From assembly GCA_021815405.1 (NCBI GenBank), contig JAKAGV010000002.1:186001-250000 (forward strand): a DNA stretch of 64,000 nt, in the 5' to 3' direction. Shown piece by piece: positions 1 to 7,960 of the stretch. The stretch is from Bacteroidota bacterium (GTDB lineage: Bacteria; Bacteroidota; Ignavibacteria; Ignavibacteriales; Ignavibacteriaceae). The translations under genes were made by a program, and so were the position numbers. Within the stretch, counting starts at the first letter, position 1. The number at the start of each line of letters is the position of its first letter. A model generated the notes under the pieces. It was not told where the DNA came from. It searched no databases and saw only the letters and a program-made list of their open reading frames with translations.

Positions 1-823
1 TCTCTTTGTCGCTTATTATCTGCATCCGCTTAATGGCTTTAATTATATCCTCCCGCCTTACCTCTGCCCGCTTATCATTCTCCTTCGGTATTACGGATCC
101 ATAAGTGGGGAATTTTTCTCCTATCACTCTCGTTATAAATATCTCATGCGGCTTAGCTATCTTTACCATCTTGCCGTCAAAAAATACATCTATAAACTCA
201 TCCGGCACATCGTTTATAAATGCCTCTAAAGCACTAATTGAATCAAAGGGAATTACTATATTCCTGTGTCCGAAGTTTCCCGCAATAGTAAATTTAGAAA
301 GTACTCTTCCGTCCGTTGCTACTAGCGCCATCTCCGTTTCCGTTTCTTCCAGTAATATCGCGTGCATCGCCGGCCTTATATCCTCTTTTGACATAAAATG
401 CTTTACAAACTCTATTCCCTCCCTTAACACAATAGAAGATGTCTTCGCCGCCGTTATCCCATCAAAATGCGGGAATGTAGGAAAGTCATCAATTACATTG
501 CTTATAGATAATTGATATTTCCCCTTCTCTGTTTTTACGGCTAACTTATCCTTGCCAAAATTAAGTTCAATATTTCCCGTAAGTGACGAAATCAAATCAT
601 CAAGCAGCCTTCCCGGTATCAAGGCAGCGCCTGCGCCATCTCCCTGCGCCTCTAATGCTACAAGCTGCATCATCTCCATATTGCTCGTCATCATCTCAAT
701 TTCCCCGCTGTTATACCTAAAAAGAATATTTTCAAGTACAAACACTGGGGTTCTCCTCGGTAGAGCCGGCATAATCTTCTTAATCCCTTCCCCAAACTTC
801 TTTGCATCAATGATTATTTTCAT
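1..823 (-). CDS. dnaN: DNA polymerase III beta subunit-like sliding clamp (3' end cut by window)
   Basis: This is a phage-encoded processivity clamp, which would tether a DNA polymerase to DNA as a ring. The reading frame is open from ATG at 821-823 to base 1, giving 274 codons without a stop. Clamp landmarks are visible: DDFPTFP at about residue 112, EDIRPAM at about 154, LVATDGRVLS at about 177 and EKFPTYGSVIP at about 239. These match the family's DFPxLP, ETRPALxG, LVATDGHRL and FPDYxxVIP positions. The C-terminal clamp domain is off the edge. A copy of the recurrent TTAACATATA motif and an AAGGA ribosome site lie just upstream. The host should have its own dnaN; this copy sits in the prophage replication block. 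Confidence 0.88.
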   Translation of the reverse strand, partial: MKIIIDAKKFGEGIKKIMPALPRRTPVFVLENILFRYNSGEIEMMTSNMEMMQLVALEAQGDGAGAALIPGRLLDDLISSLTGNIELNFGKDKLAVKTEKGKYQLSISNVIDDFPTFPHFDGITAAKTSSIVLREGIEFVKHFMSKEDIRPAMHAILLEETETEMALVATDGRVLSKFTIAGNFGHRNIVIPFDSISALEAFINDVPDEFIDVFFDGKMVKIAKPHEIFITRVIGEKFPTYGSVIPKENDKRAEVRREDIIKAIKRMQIISDKE

Positions 824-834
824 ACTAATTCCTT

Positions 835-846
835 TATATGTTAATT
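835..846 (-). promoter_or_regulatory. Recurrent AATTAACATATA motif, copy 1
   Basis: Read on the minus strand this is AATTAACATATA, 11 nt before the clamp ATG and followed by AAGGAATTAGT. The same 12-mer, or one differing slightly, stands ahead of several other element genes. It is a candidate phage promoter or regulatory site. Confidence 0.5.
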
Positions 847-1482
847 AAATTGGTTTCGATTAGTTAATACTTCCTTAAAGTATCTTTTCGCCTGGTTAAT
901 TGAATAATATCCCAAAATCCGGTAAATCAAATAAAAATCAAGTCCCCAGCTGTATTGCTTCTGTAAATTCAAAATAGCATCCTTATATAATTCAAATAAT
1001 GATATTCTCTTCCCCGTTTGGATCCCCCCGGCTAATGATGAGGGCGTATTCAAAAAGCCCCAATAATAAATATTAGCTAGTGCGCTCCCGTAAATCGTAG
1101 TCCATCTAATATTTTCAATTCTTCGCATTATCCGTTCTAACTCGTTATCTTGTCCGGTATATGAGAAAATATTCCATAATCTATATTTAAAATTTTCTTT
1201 AAGGTTTGGATCCGGAACGCTCCCGTTAAGAATTCCGATACTATGAATTTCAGGATTGCCAAACTCTATTTGATGCGCAAGCTTTCTCCATCCGCTTAAT
1301 TTATATTCAATCACTATCATTTCTTTCTTTGCTGTATTTATAATCAGCATATCTGAATGATTATTAAATGCACTTCTCGGTACCTCGGGAATGGTCTTAT
1401 ATTTTCCGCCTCTATTCCCCAAACCCCCGATTATCATTTGGGTTAAGTCTTCACAAAATTTCCATTCGGCATTATATTTCAA
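841..1482 (-). CDS. Hypothetical protein with possible PD-(D/E)XK nuclease-like core
   Basis: This 213-residue soluble protein is not one I recognise. Around residues 43-60 it has a hydrophobic strand beginning DMLIIN, a turn, then a strand MIVIEYKL. An Asp followed about 15 residues later by E-x-K is the layout of PD-(D/E)XK nuclease cores. The rest is helical and rich in aromatic residues. Its start overlaps the end of the next upstream gene by 4 nt (ATGA), implying translational coupling. The nuclease suggestion is inference from one motif. It could equally be a non-enzymatic protein of the same fold. Confidence 0.7.
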   Translation of the reverse strand: MKYNAEWKFCEDLTQMIIGGLGNRGGKYKTIPEVPRSAFNNHSDMLIINTAKKEMIVIEYKLSGWRKLAHQIEFGNPEIHSIGILNGSVPDPNLKENFKYRLWNIFSYTGQDNELERIMRRIENIRWTTIYGSALANIYYWGFLNTPSSLAGGIQTGKRISLFELYKDAILNLQKQYSWGLDFYLIYRILGYYSINQAKRYFKEVLTNRNQFN

Positions 1483-1817
1483 ACTTTTTCCAGCTCCTTA
1501 ATCCTTCGTTTTAACTCTTTATTCTTCACTTTTAAATGAATTACATACCTTATCAAATTCTCAATCGCTGCCGGTATCCACTTTATTAACCAATCCCTTT
1601 CCGGCTGATTCTTATAATGATCCTCTGCATTTACCGCCGCGCCTAACAAATCCGTACTTTTAAGCCCATGCACACTGCTGCATACATGATGAAAAGTATC
1701 CCCGGCCCTATCCTTCATTACAAACTCTATAAATTCCTTATCCCTCTCCCCGCTGAACTTCAAAGCAACATTTTTAATCCGCTTAAACAATATATCGGAA
1801 TCATCGTTCTTTAGCAT
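1479..1817 (-). CDS. Hypothetical protein, C-terminal coiled coil
   Basis: This is a 112-residue protein of unknown function. The middle part (FHHVCSSVHGLKSTDLL) and the Trp-rich stretch near residue 75 look like a folded helical domain. The last 25 residues, rich in K and E with heptad-spaced L and I, look like a short coiled coil. It overlaps both neighbours by 4-7 nt, so it is translated as part of the leftward operon. Confidence 0.65.
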   Translation of the reverse strand: MLKNDDSDILFKRIKNVALKFSGERDKEFIEFVMKDRAGDTFHHVCSSVHGLKSTDLLGAAVNAEDHYKNQPERDWLIKWIPAAIENLIRYVIHLKVKNKELKRRIKELEKV

Positions 1818-2314
1818 CCCAATTCTTTCATAAATTCATACATTCCGTTTGGCTTCTTGGTTTCTAATTGTTCCTCTAGCATTTCCGTTAATTTATCCCA
1901 GTTATCAACAAGCCTGCTCCAAGCCTCTGACACCTCTTTCATCTTACTAAGTTTCGCCCTCCATTCCGGCACCATTTGAATCAGCAAATAACATCTCCTA
2001 AAATCATCTGGATCTAATGGATGACAGTAATTATTTTTTGCGCGAACAGGTAAGTATAATTCACTAAAAATAGTCTCGCTCGATATCCCCCTATCCCCAT
2101 TCCTTAACCAAAACTGAGCCTTTTCGTATTCGCTAGCTCCTCCATCCGGCATTGGCTGTGTCCATGTCTTCTTACAAAATCTGTGTTGCTCGTCAAAATC
2201 CTCGCAATATGCCGTAAATACTCTTGTGCTTATAGGTAACGGCAATGATTTTGTTCTACCACAATGCGTACAAAACAAATCTCCATTTCTAAAAGTTGTA
2301 TGATTGTTTTTCAT
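1811..2314 (-). CDS. Conserved phage protein with N-terminal zinc-ribbon-like cysteines
   Basis: This 167-residue protein opens with a CTHCGRTKSLPLP segment followed by two further cysteines, which suggests a small metal-binding knuckle. The centre has RNGDRGISSETIFS and HPLDPDDFRRCYLLI, then PEWR and a Trp-rich helical C-terminus. I recall this arrangement from proteins of unknown function in many tailed phages. No function can be assigned. Its stop overlaps the following start, and its ATG overlaps the end of the DUF1064 gene. Confidence 0.75.
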   Translation of the reverse strand: MKNNHTTFRNGDLFCTHCGRTKSLPLPISTRVFTAYCEDFDEQHRFCKKTWTQPMPDGGASEYEKAQFWLRNGDRGISSETIFSELYLPVRAKNNYCHPLDPDDFRRCYLLIQMVPEWRAKLSKMKEVSEAWSRLVDNWDKLTEMLEEQLETKKPNGMYEFMKELGC

Positions 2315-2748
2315 TTTTCCTCTCTCTTTATAATTCTATACCTTATATCCTTATGCGTCTGCAGAAACAATTTCTTCTTTAACCTAAAAGCTGCCGTCTC
2401 CTTCCCCTTTATCTCAATATATTCTTCCTTCCCGTTAAAATGAATAATGCAAAAATCAATAACATACTTACAAATTTTCTCTCCCTCCACTTTAAGCTCA
2501 AAAGGAACCTGTCTTTTCCAATCCTTTATCTGCCCGAACCTCTTCCATAAATCCAATTTCTGCGCAAACTCCGCCTCAAATTTGCTGTCATATGTTACAC
2601 CGTTATATATAGTCTTAATATTCCTATATTTATTCTCTTTCTTTTTAGTCCCCTTAATCTTCTTTCCGGTCAGTTTCTCCACCGATTCCGCTGTCCATCC
2701 CTTAAATCTGCTCAAATCATTATTCCTTTTATTATAAAATATCCTCAT
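2311..2748 (-). CDS. DUF1064 family phage protein (PD-(D/E)XK nuclease fold)
   Basis: This 145-residue protein carries the DUF1064 pattern. A KYRNIKTIYNGVTYDSKFEAEF segment gives the conserved 'Y-DSKxEAxxA' helix. Next come a strand pair ending VIDFCI and then YIEIKGKE, the D...E-x-K catalytic layout. Members occur in phage genomes and are believed to be nucleases or Holliday-junction-like enzymes, but the role is not firmly established. The ATG is nested in the last codons of a small upstream membrane-protein ORF (2732-2839), so the two are probably coupled. Confidence 0.85.
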   Translation of the reverse strand: MRIFYNKRNNDLSRFKGWTAESVEKLTGKKIKGTKKKENKYRNIKTIYNGVTYDSKFEAEFAQKLDLWKRFGQIKDWKRQVPFELKVEGEKICKYVIDFCIIHFNGKEEYIEIKGKETAAFRLKKKLFLQTHKDIRYRIIKREEK

Positions 2749-2839
2749 CCTCCGGCATTATCGGCCTGCCGTCAAGCTTCTTCCTCAAATAAATTACTCC
2801 CCCAATTCCGATAACCAAAAATACAAATAAAATTATCAC
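2732..2839 (-). CDS. Small single-pass membrane protein (35 aa, GTG start)
   Basis: A short frame starts at GTG (2837-2839), 6 nt after a GAGGG ribosome site. It encodes a hydrophobic stretch (IILFVFLVIGIGGVIYL) followed by basic RKK and an acidic tail ending PEDEDIL. That is one membrane helix with a cytoplasmic charged tail. Its TAA lies 12 nt inside the DUF1064 gene in another frame. A copy of the recurrent TTAACATATA motif sits 11 nt upstream of the GTG. The function is unknown. Confidence 0.55.
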   Translation of the reverse strand: MIILFVFLVIGIGGVIYLRKKLDGRPIMPEDEDIL

Positions 2840-2850
2840 GTTGTACCCTC

Positions 2851-2862
2851 TATATGTTAATT
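2851..2862 (-). promoter_or_regulatory. Recurrent AATTAACATATA motif, copy 2
   Basis: An exact 12-nt copy on the minus strand, 11 nt before the GTG of the small membrane protein at 2839. The spacing to the start is the same as at copy 1. Confidence 0.5.
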
Positions 2863-2873
2863 ATATAAAATAT

Positions 2874-4355
2874 TTATATTGCCCGTCTTATTTCTAAGCC
2901 TTTGTTCATTTTTAAGTTCTCTATATATAAAGCTTCAAATATCTTTTGCGGAAGTACGGGAGGAACTGCGTTTCCTATGAATTTTTTCCTTTCGCTCTGA
3001 GTTCCTTCCAGATAATAATCATAATCAAAGCCGGTAATGAGTTTTAGCTCATCTATTGTCAGCATTCTCATGTATATATCTATGATTCCATAAGCAGCCA
3101 TGAATCTTTTAAGCAGTTTCGTATATTCAGAATCATCCTGATTTATCTTTATGACCAGCTCCCCGGATTCTGTCGTAATCAAATAATGATTTTTTCTATT
3201 AGCGGTTATAACCGGCGAAGGTTCCTCAATGGATCTGCCAACGTTATTATATTGAGTATCCATAATCCACTGATTAACCGTTACCAGATTGAATTTAGGA
3301 TTTGCAGTAAGTGTACCTATGGGCCTATCAATCGTTATCGGGTTGGATTGGCCGTATTGCTGATCGAGAAATTGACATTTAATTAGCCCTAACTTGTCAT
3401 GTGTAAGTAATGTCGGTGAAGCATCATCAATGCTATTGCATTTTGAAGAGTGATTATAATTTATTATAAATTCGGGCTGTATCAATGAGAATCTGTTAGA
3501 TGTTGTAATTGTGTTCGCGGGATTATTTTCACTTATAACCCTGTGATTATCAGATCCGCTGTTATATTGAGCCAGGAATGAAGTATCGCCCAAAGCAATA
3601 TATTTAATGCAGCCGGTATATATCCTGCGCAGTGTGTTTTCGCTTAATGGAATATGCCTCTCAAATATGCTTTGTCCTTTATTATTTAAGTTTAATACTT
3701 CTTTAACCGGTTTCCATTTAAGAAGTCCATTAGCGCCGTTTTTATTGTGTGTCGCTTCCGGCCATGCAATAGGCATTCCAGCCTTTGAGAATATTATGAA
3801 TAATCTTCTCCTGGATGTATAGGCGCCAAAATCAGCTGCGTTTAATATTTTATATTCATATTCATAGCCAAATGATTTAATAAGTTTAATCCAGCGTATA
3901 TAATCCTTGCCCTTATCTTTACTAACGGGTTTACCATTCTTATCAAGAGGCCCCCAGCTCATAAATTCTCTTACATTCTCAATAAGTATATAATCTGGAT
4001 TTACTTTTTCGATATATCTCGGCAAATGATCTGCCAATGTTCTAGAATCCGCAACTCTTGGTAATCCGCCCTTTGCATTGCTAAAATTTGTGCATTCTAA
4101 ACTGGCCCAAATGAATGTGCGGGTAAAATCATCAGAGATTATTTCCGGTAGCTTGTTTACGTCAAATGTCTTTATGTCTTCAACAAAATGCTTAACATGT
4201 GGGTGATTTTTCCAGTGAGATTCAATAGCGTTATAATCATGGTTTATTGCAGCAACAATCCGTGCAATTTTATAACCTTCGAATTTTGCCTGTTCGATTC
4301 CTGTTGTAACGCCTCCCGCTCCCGCAAACAGGTCAATTCCTTCAAATTTTAACAA
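2874..4355 (-). CDS. DNA (cytosine-5) methyltransferase with tandem-repeat target region
   Basis: This 493-residue enzyme would transfer methyl from S-adenosylmethionine to C5 of cytosine in a specific site. Motif I is DLFAGAGG at 8-15. Motif IV reads SLECTNFS (Cys88 as nucleophile) in place of the usual PCQxFS. Motif VI is ENV at 126-128, motif VIII SRRRLFII at 181-188, and motif IX/X FIGNAVPP at 459-466. Residues about 260-394 form four tandem units of about 34 residues, each with a PxxTxT...LI core, where the target-recognition domain should be. No partner restriction gene is adjacent, so it is probably an orphan phage methyltransferase that protects the phage genome from host restriction. 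Confidence 0.93.
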   Translation of the reverse strand: MLKFEGIDLFAGAGGVTTGIEQAKFEGYKIARIVAAINHDYNAIESHWKNHPHVKHFVEDIKTFDVNKLPEIISDDFTRTFIWASLECTNFSNAKGGLPRVADSRTLADHLPRYIEKVNPDYILIENVREFMSWGPLDKNGKPVSKDKGKDYIRWIKLIKSFGYEYEYKILNAADFGAYTSRRRLFIIFSKAGMPIAWPEATHNKNGANGLLKWKPVKEVLNLNNKGQSIFERHIPLSENTLRRIYTGCIKYIALGDTSFLAQYNSGSDNHRVISENNPANTITTSNRFSLIQPEFIINYNHSSKCNSIDDASPTLLTHDKLGLIKCQFLDQQYGQSNPITIDRPIGTLTANPKFNLVTVNQWIMDTQYNNVGRSIEEPSPVITANRKNHYLITTESGELVIKINQDDSEYTKLLKRFMAAYGIIDIYMRMLTIDELKLITGFDYDYYLEGTQSERKKFIGNAVPPVLPQKIFEALYIENLKMNKGLEIRRAI

Positions 4356-4404
4356 TTTAACTCCTTAATATTTGTTTGATGAATAAATAACATATTATAA
4401 TTTC

Positions 4405-4416
4405 TATATGTTAATA
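4405..4416 (-). promoter_or_regulatory. Recurrent TTAACATATA motif, copy 3
   Basis: Reads TATTAACATATA on the minus strand, 49 nt before the methyltransferase ATG. It overlaps the last codons of the terminase large subunit gene. An AAGGAG ribosome site lies between it and the start. Confidence 0.45.
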
Positions 4417-6297
4417 ATTATAATTCTCCTTAACAAACCTTTCCAACTTATCTATCACCTCAACTTGTACGCCCAAAGCCTCGGCTAACCTGCTCTTTAT
4501 CAGCCCTGCCGGAGTATTCGCCGCCTCAAGCTCCGCCTTCTTATCCATAAACCGCTCCGCTAGATCCCTTAGCTTTTCCTCTGTTAATAACTCAAGATTG
4601 CCGGTAGCCGCCATTGTTCTCTCCGCCTCTAGTGACATTAAATCATAATTTAGTATTACACTTCCATCTTGGCTATCCTTGCTTCCGTGTGCTGGATGAT
4701 CTATTTTGTTCCCGTCCTTTATTAGCCGCTCGCCCTCATATACCCAAAGTTCGCTGCTCGTCATATAGTTGCTGCCTATTTTTAGCTTATGCGTCTCTCC
4801 CTCATCTTTGCAAACCATATAATTATTATTCCAGATATTAGCCCTGAGCAAAGTATAAAATTTTAACTGCTGCATTTGACTAAAATTATAAGTCTCGCTC
4901 TTTACTCCCTTTGCAATAATTTCCTGCCTGAATTTTTCGTTCTGGAAGTGATCGCTGTTTATGCTTCTAGTGTTCGGGAATGCCTTTAATAATATCGTCC
5001 ATAAATCCCCTATCGCTAAATAGTCAATTGGATATCCTTCTTTCGGCTCTATTACAATTACAATATCCTCAACCGGCCTCTTGTTGGTTAGTATTACCTC
5101 TGCCGTATCCCCAACAAAATAATCAATCTTTAGCGGGTCAATCGTCTCATTATATCCCCCCTTAATAACATACCTATCCTTTACCTTACTTGCATCATGC
5201 GTAAAAACTCTTTCCCTATTATCTCCAACAATATTCAAAATCTCAACCGTAGTAAATGTATATTTTTTCCCTTCGGCTGTACGGGTTATATTAATTATCT
5301 TATAATCAATTTTATTCTTAACCTCCGCCGTTACCGCTTCTCTTAATTTCTCCACATAAGGCTGGTAAAAGTTATCCCGGCTTATCGGTTTAATACATTC
5401 ATAAATTCTCTTGGCCGTTATAGGGTCCGCCTTATACTCATCAGCAAACATCTCCTGCCGCCTTGCCGGGTTAAATTGCCATGTGGCCAGTCTTCGTGCA
5501 TAGATAAAATCAAACTCCGCTGCGTGGTCGTATCTTTCATGCGTAAGGTCGTAGTCTGTATCATTTGGATAGCTCCATCCGCAAACCTTGCCTACTCTAT
5601 TCGGGAATGAAGCTGCCGTATTCTTTAAGCCTAACTCATAAAGCGCCTTGGCGTTAATATATTTTGGCTTCGTGTCTGCCCTCGAAAGTTCATCCGCATA
5701 ATATCTTAAAATGTGTATTCCTTCTGGTGCTGATTTTGTACTGTTGAATGATAAAAGCCTTATGCCTCCAACTCCCTGTCCCGAAACCGGAAATATAACC
5801 TCCGTTTTCTTAAAGTCTCCGTGCTCTTCCCTTAAATCAAGTCCTGCATATTTCTCAAACCAATTATCCCCGCTCTTGCTCTTAGGATCCTTCGTTAATT
5901 TTAATACTTTCTTTACGCTGTCAAAAAAGGCATGCCTGGCCTGCGCCTCATCAACTGTACTTACATTGACAAAATCAAAGGTTTTCTCTTTAGTGTATGG
6001 TATCGGTATTTTTGTAACCTTAGAAAAGTAATTATGCGGATCTCTTAAATGACTAATGAAATATGTTGCAAATGCTACGTCTCCCTCGCTCCAAAAGTTT
6101 TTTCCGCCCTTCATGCCTACTTCAAGCAATATCTCCCTGTATGTTGTATCCCAAACGCCCGGCTTCTCTCCCCATGCTGCCAAATAAGCGTCTTTTTGCT
6201 CTCCTTCTACGTGCCTGCCTAAGAATTCACGTAAAAAAGAAACTATATCCGCTATATCACCCAGCTCCCAGCGGAAGTCACTATTTTTGCTCGTCAC
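4411..6297 (-). CDS. Phage terminase large subunit (packaging ATPase/nuclease)
   Basis: This motor cuts and packages phage DNA into the capsid. The ATPase half has a Walker A-like VGMKGGKNF, a VSTVDEAQAR segment, a Walker B strand ending YYADE and a coupling motif WSYPND. The nuclease half has VGDTAEV followed by acidic strands and the hallmark HPAHGSKDSQDG near the C-terminus. The frame is open to an ATG at 6388-6390, but that would overlap the small subunit gene by 110 nt and add a Ser/Pro-rich segment. I therefore prefer GTG at 6295-6297, which gives 628 residues and a 17-nt overlap. Neither start has a strong ribosome site. Confidence 0.9.
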   Translation of the reverse strand: MTSKNSDFRWELGDIADIVSFLREFLGRHVEGEQKDAYLAAWGEKPGVWDTTYREILLEVGMKGGKNFWSEGDVAFATYFISHLRDPHNYFSKVTKIPIPYTKEKTFDFVNVSTVDEAQARHAFFDSVKKVLKLTKDPKSKSGDNWFEKYAGLDLREEHGDFKKTEVIFPVSGQGVGGIRLLSFNSTKSAPEGIHILRYYADELSRADTKPKYINAKALYELGLKNTAASFPNRVGKVCGWSYPNDTDYDLTHERYDHAAEFDFIYARRLATWQFNPARRQEMFADEYKADPITAKRIYECIKPISRDNFYQPYVEKLREAVTAEVKNKIDYKIINITRTAEGKKYTFTTVEILNIVGDNRERVFTHDASKVKDRYVIKGGYNETIDPLKIDYFVGDTAEVILTNKRPVEDIVIVIEPKEGYPIDYLAIGDLWTILLKAFPNTRSINSDHFQNEKFRQEIIAKGVKSETYNFSQMQQLKFYTLLRANIWNNNYMVCKDEGETHKLKIGSNYMTSSELWVYEGERLIKDGNKIDHPAHGSKDSQDGSVILNYDLMSLEAERTMAATGNLELLTEEKLRDLAERFMDKKAELEAANTPAGLIKSRLAEALGVQVEVIDKLERFVKENYNY

Positions 6298-7012
6298 TAT
6301 TACCGGCGGCGTTCTCCACTTTCTCGTGGGCGGAGAATATGTTTCTAATAGCCGGGTAAAGCTCGATTGCTCTTGCTCTGACTCTTTCATAGTCTTTGTC
6401 GTCTAGTACATTTAATGATTCAAATATTGCATCCAACAAATCTTTTATATCTTTTAATGCCTTGGCTTCTAACTCTAATTTTACAAATGTTGTTTGGCTC
6501 TCTCTAAATTCCTTTGCTGCCTTAATGATTATATCCTGAGCTGCATGAAAGTTCCCTACATAACTTAGTGCCTTGCGTATTGCCGTAATCACCTTCTCTT
6601 GGTCATATATCTCGTCTTTATCCTGCGCCTCTATCTGTTCCCTGGCTATCTCTTCTACCCGCGAAAGTCCGTCCATTATCTCCTGTATCTTCCCCTCGCT
6701 CTTATCAACTATCCCAACCATCTTCTCTGCAATATATTGCATGTTGTATGCAAGGTTTAGCAGATTTCCAGCAACCGCATCCCCTCTCTTCACAAGTCCT
6801 ACCCGTATCGCCGCTTCTGAAAGTTTTCGCCTCCGGCTCACCGATACCTGGTCGTTTTTCGGAATAGTAATTAAATTCGTGTTCCGATTTTTAACCCTTG
6901 ATATTGTGGGTTTGCTCACACCGGTTATCTTTGCTATCTCGGAATAACTCTTTTTCGCCTTTAATAGCCCCACTATCTGATCTTCGATTTCCTTTGATGA
7001 CTTGCTTGCCAT
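6281..7012 (-). CDS. Terminase small subunit-like protein with N-terminal HTH
   Basis: This is a 243-residue protein immediately upstream of the large terminase. Residues about 18-43 (KKSYSEIAKITGVSKPTISR) are a helix-turn-helix of the resolvase/Hin type used by small terminases to bind packaging sites. The central and C-terminal parts are long amphipathic helices fitting oligomerisation. Function is inferred from the HTH, the size and above all its place next to TerL. Tandem palindromes lie 50-85 bp upstream of its ATG and could be its binding site. Confidence 0.75.
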   Translation of the reverse strand: MASKSSKEIEDQIVGLLKAKKSYSEIAKITGVSKPTISRVKNRNTNLITIPKNDQVSVSRRRKLSEAAIRVGLVKRGDAVAGNLLNLAYNMQYIAEKMVGIVDKSEGKIQEIMDGLSRVEEIAREQIEAQDKDEIYDQEKVITAIRKALSYVGNFHAAQDIIIKAAKEFRESQTTFVKLELEAKALKDIKDLLDAIFESLNVLDDKDYERVRARAIELYPAIRNIFSAHEKVENAAGNSDEQK

Positions 7013-7500
7013 TATCCCTGCAGATTCTCTGTTTCTGTTATCATCTTTATGCCGTTTCTATGTTTCAATGAAACGTTACGGCGTTTCAATGAAACGGTTT
7101 CAATCCCAAATACTCTAAAATCTAAGGCTTTTCTAAATAATCCCTTAATACTATTAATTATTACGCTTTCACTTTGCATTGGTGCGGGTTTTATCCTGGT
7201 ATTTGCAAACTGTTCCAAATTCATTCCTCCTCCTATTTGCTTCACCTTCTTACTTGCAAATATTTTCTTTGTGAACTCTACCCTATCTTTAAGTGTGGTA
7301 AATCCAAGCGAAATGCTGTCCCCGCTCTTTCTGTGAATTATTTTAAGCCCGTTATCATATTTAAGCTCCTCAATATCCCACTCGCTGCTGAATACCGCAT
7401 ATTCTACACTAACCGGATTGATTAAGTCGCAGCTAGGATCCTCATACTGCTTCATGTTATATTGGCTTAAATCAATATTAAGTTTTCGTCTTTTTTTCAC
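7012..7500 (-). CDS. Hypothetical phage protein upstream of terminase
   Basis: This 162-residue protein of unknown function starts KKRRKLNIDLSQYNMKQY. A predicted mixed alpha/beta part is followed by a helical region near residue 110 and a C-terminus rich in K and R. The C-terminal coding DNA contains two 13-bp palindromes, so the VSLK tetrapeptide repeats there may be shaped by a DNA site rather than by protein function. The stop codon abuts the terminase small subunit ATG. GGAGTTAGAGAG is the ribosome site. Confidence 0.65.
   Translation of the reverse strand: MKKRRKLNIDLSQYNMKQYEDPSCDLINPVSVEYAVFSSEWDIEELKYDNGLKIIHRKSGDSISLGFTTLKDRVEFTKKIFASKKVKQIGGGMNLEQFANTRIKPAPMQSESVIINSIKGLFRKALDFRVFGIETVSLKRRNVSLKHRNGIKMITETENLQG
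7062..7104. repeat. Tandem GTTTCAATGAAAC palindromes upstream of terminase
   Basis: GTTTCAATGAAAC, a palindrome with a central A, occurs at 7062-7074 and again at 7083-7095. The second extends to 15 bp with flanking C and G. A further half copy GTTTCAAT lies at 7097-7104. The two full sites are 21 bp apart, two helical turns, as expected for a protein binding both on one DNA face. The location just before the terminase small subunit suggests a packaging (pac) or regulatory site. Confidence 0.6.
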
Positions 7501-7522
7501 TCTCTAACTCCCTAAATGTTTG

Positions 7523-7534
7523 AAATGTTAATTT
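7523..7534 (-). promoter_or_regulatory. Recurrent TTAACAT motif, copy 4 (weaker)
   Basis: Reads AAATTAACATTT on the minus strand, 22 nt before the ATG at 7500. It keeps the AATTAACAT core but not the final ATA. Confidence 0.35.
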
Positions 7535-7950
7535 TTATTCGAATAATTATTATAAAATCCGCGGAAGAATCCTCCTGGTGCTTTATTATTACCCTCTGCA
7601 GGGGATGTCTCTTTGTCTTGGGAAAACATTACCGCTTCAAAAGGCGTTTGTATTACCCATATCGTAGCTATATAATACCATCCAAAACTCGCGAACAGTA
7701 AACCAACCACAAAATCATAAAGTATGTCAAACTTAACTGGTACCAATTTCTTTTCTGATAACTGTCGGCTTTCCTCTTTATGATTTGCATAATATATCCC
7801 CCCAATTATTGCGAGCACAACCTGAATATTTGAATAAAATATTATTAAATTATTAGCCCATGATATATTATTAAATAATGCAAGATAAATTATATATCCT
7901 ACGCCTCCGTTCAACAAAAGCCAGCGAATCCATGCTATTATTTTTTTCAT
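7528..7950 (-). CDS. Membrane protein with about three helices
   Basis: This 140-residue hydrophobic protein has stretches at about 6-25, 31-52 and 75-101 long enough to span the membrane, with a charged loop (NHKEESRQLSEKK) between the second and third. The C-terminal 40 residues are polar and rich in Asn and Gly. The type of function is unknown. Phage holins are usually shorter and I see no lysis gene next to it, so I do not call it a holin. Confidence 0.65.
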   Translation of the reverse strand: MKKIIAWIRWLLLNGGVGYIIYLALFNNISWANNLIIFYSNIQVVLAIIGGIYYANHKEESRQLSEKKLVPVKFDILYDFVVGLLFASFGWYYIATIWVIQTPFEAVMFSQDKETSPAEGNNKAPGGFFRGFYNNYSNKN

Positions 7951-7960
7951 CTTTTTGCCC

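Noticed and set aside
105-848. Plus-strand open frames over the left edge
   Set aside because: They are shadows of the minus-strand sliding clamp gene, which has clear family motifs in its own frame.
6298-6390. Longer N-terminus of the terminase large subunit from ATG at 6390
   Set aside because: It would overlap the small subunit gene by 110 nt, adds a low-complexity segment and has no ribosome site. The GTG at 6297 is preferred.
7528-7950. Holin
   Set aside because: It is too long, with a polar C-terminus and no endolysin next to it.
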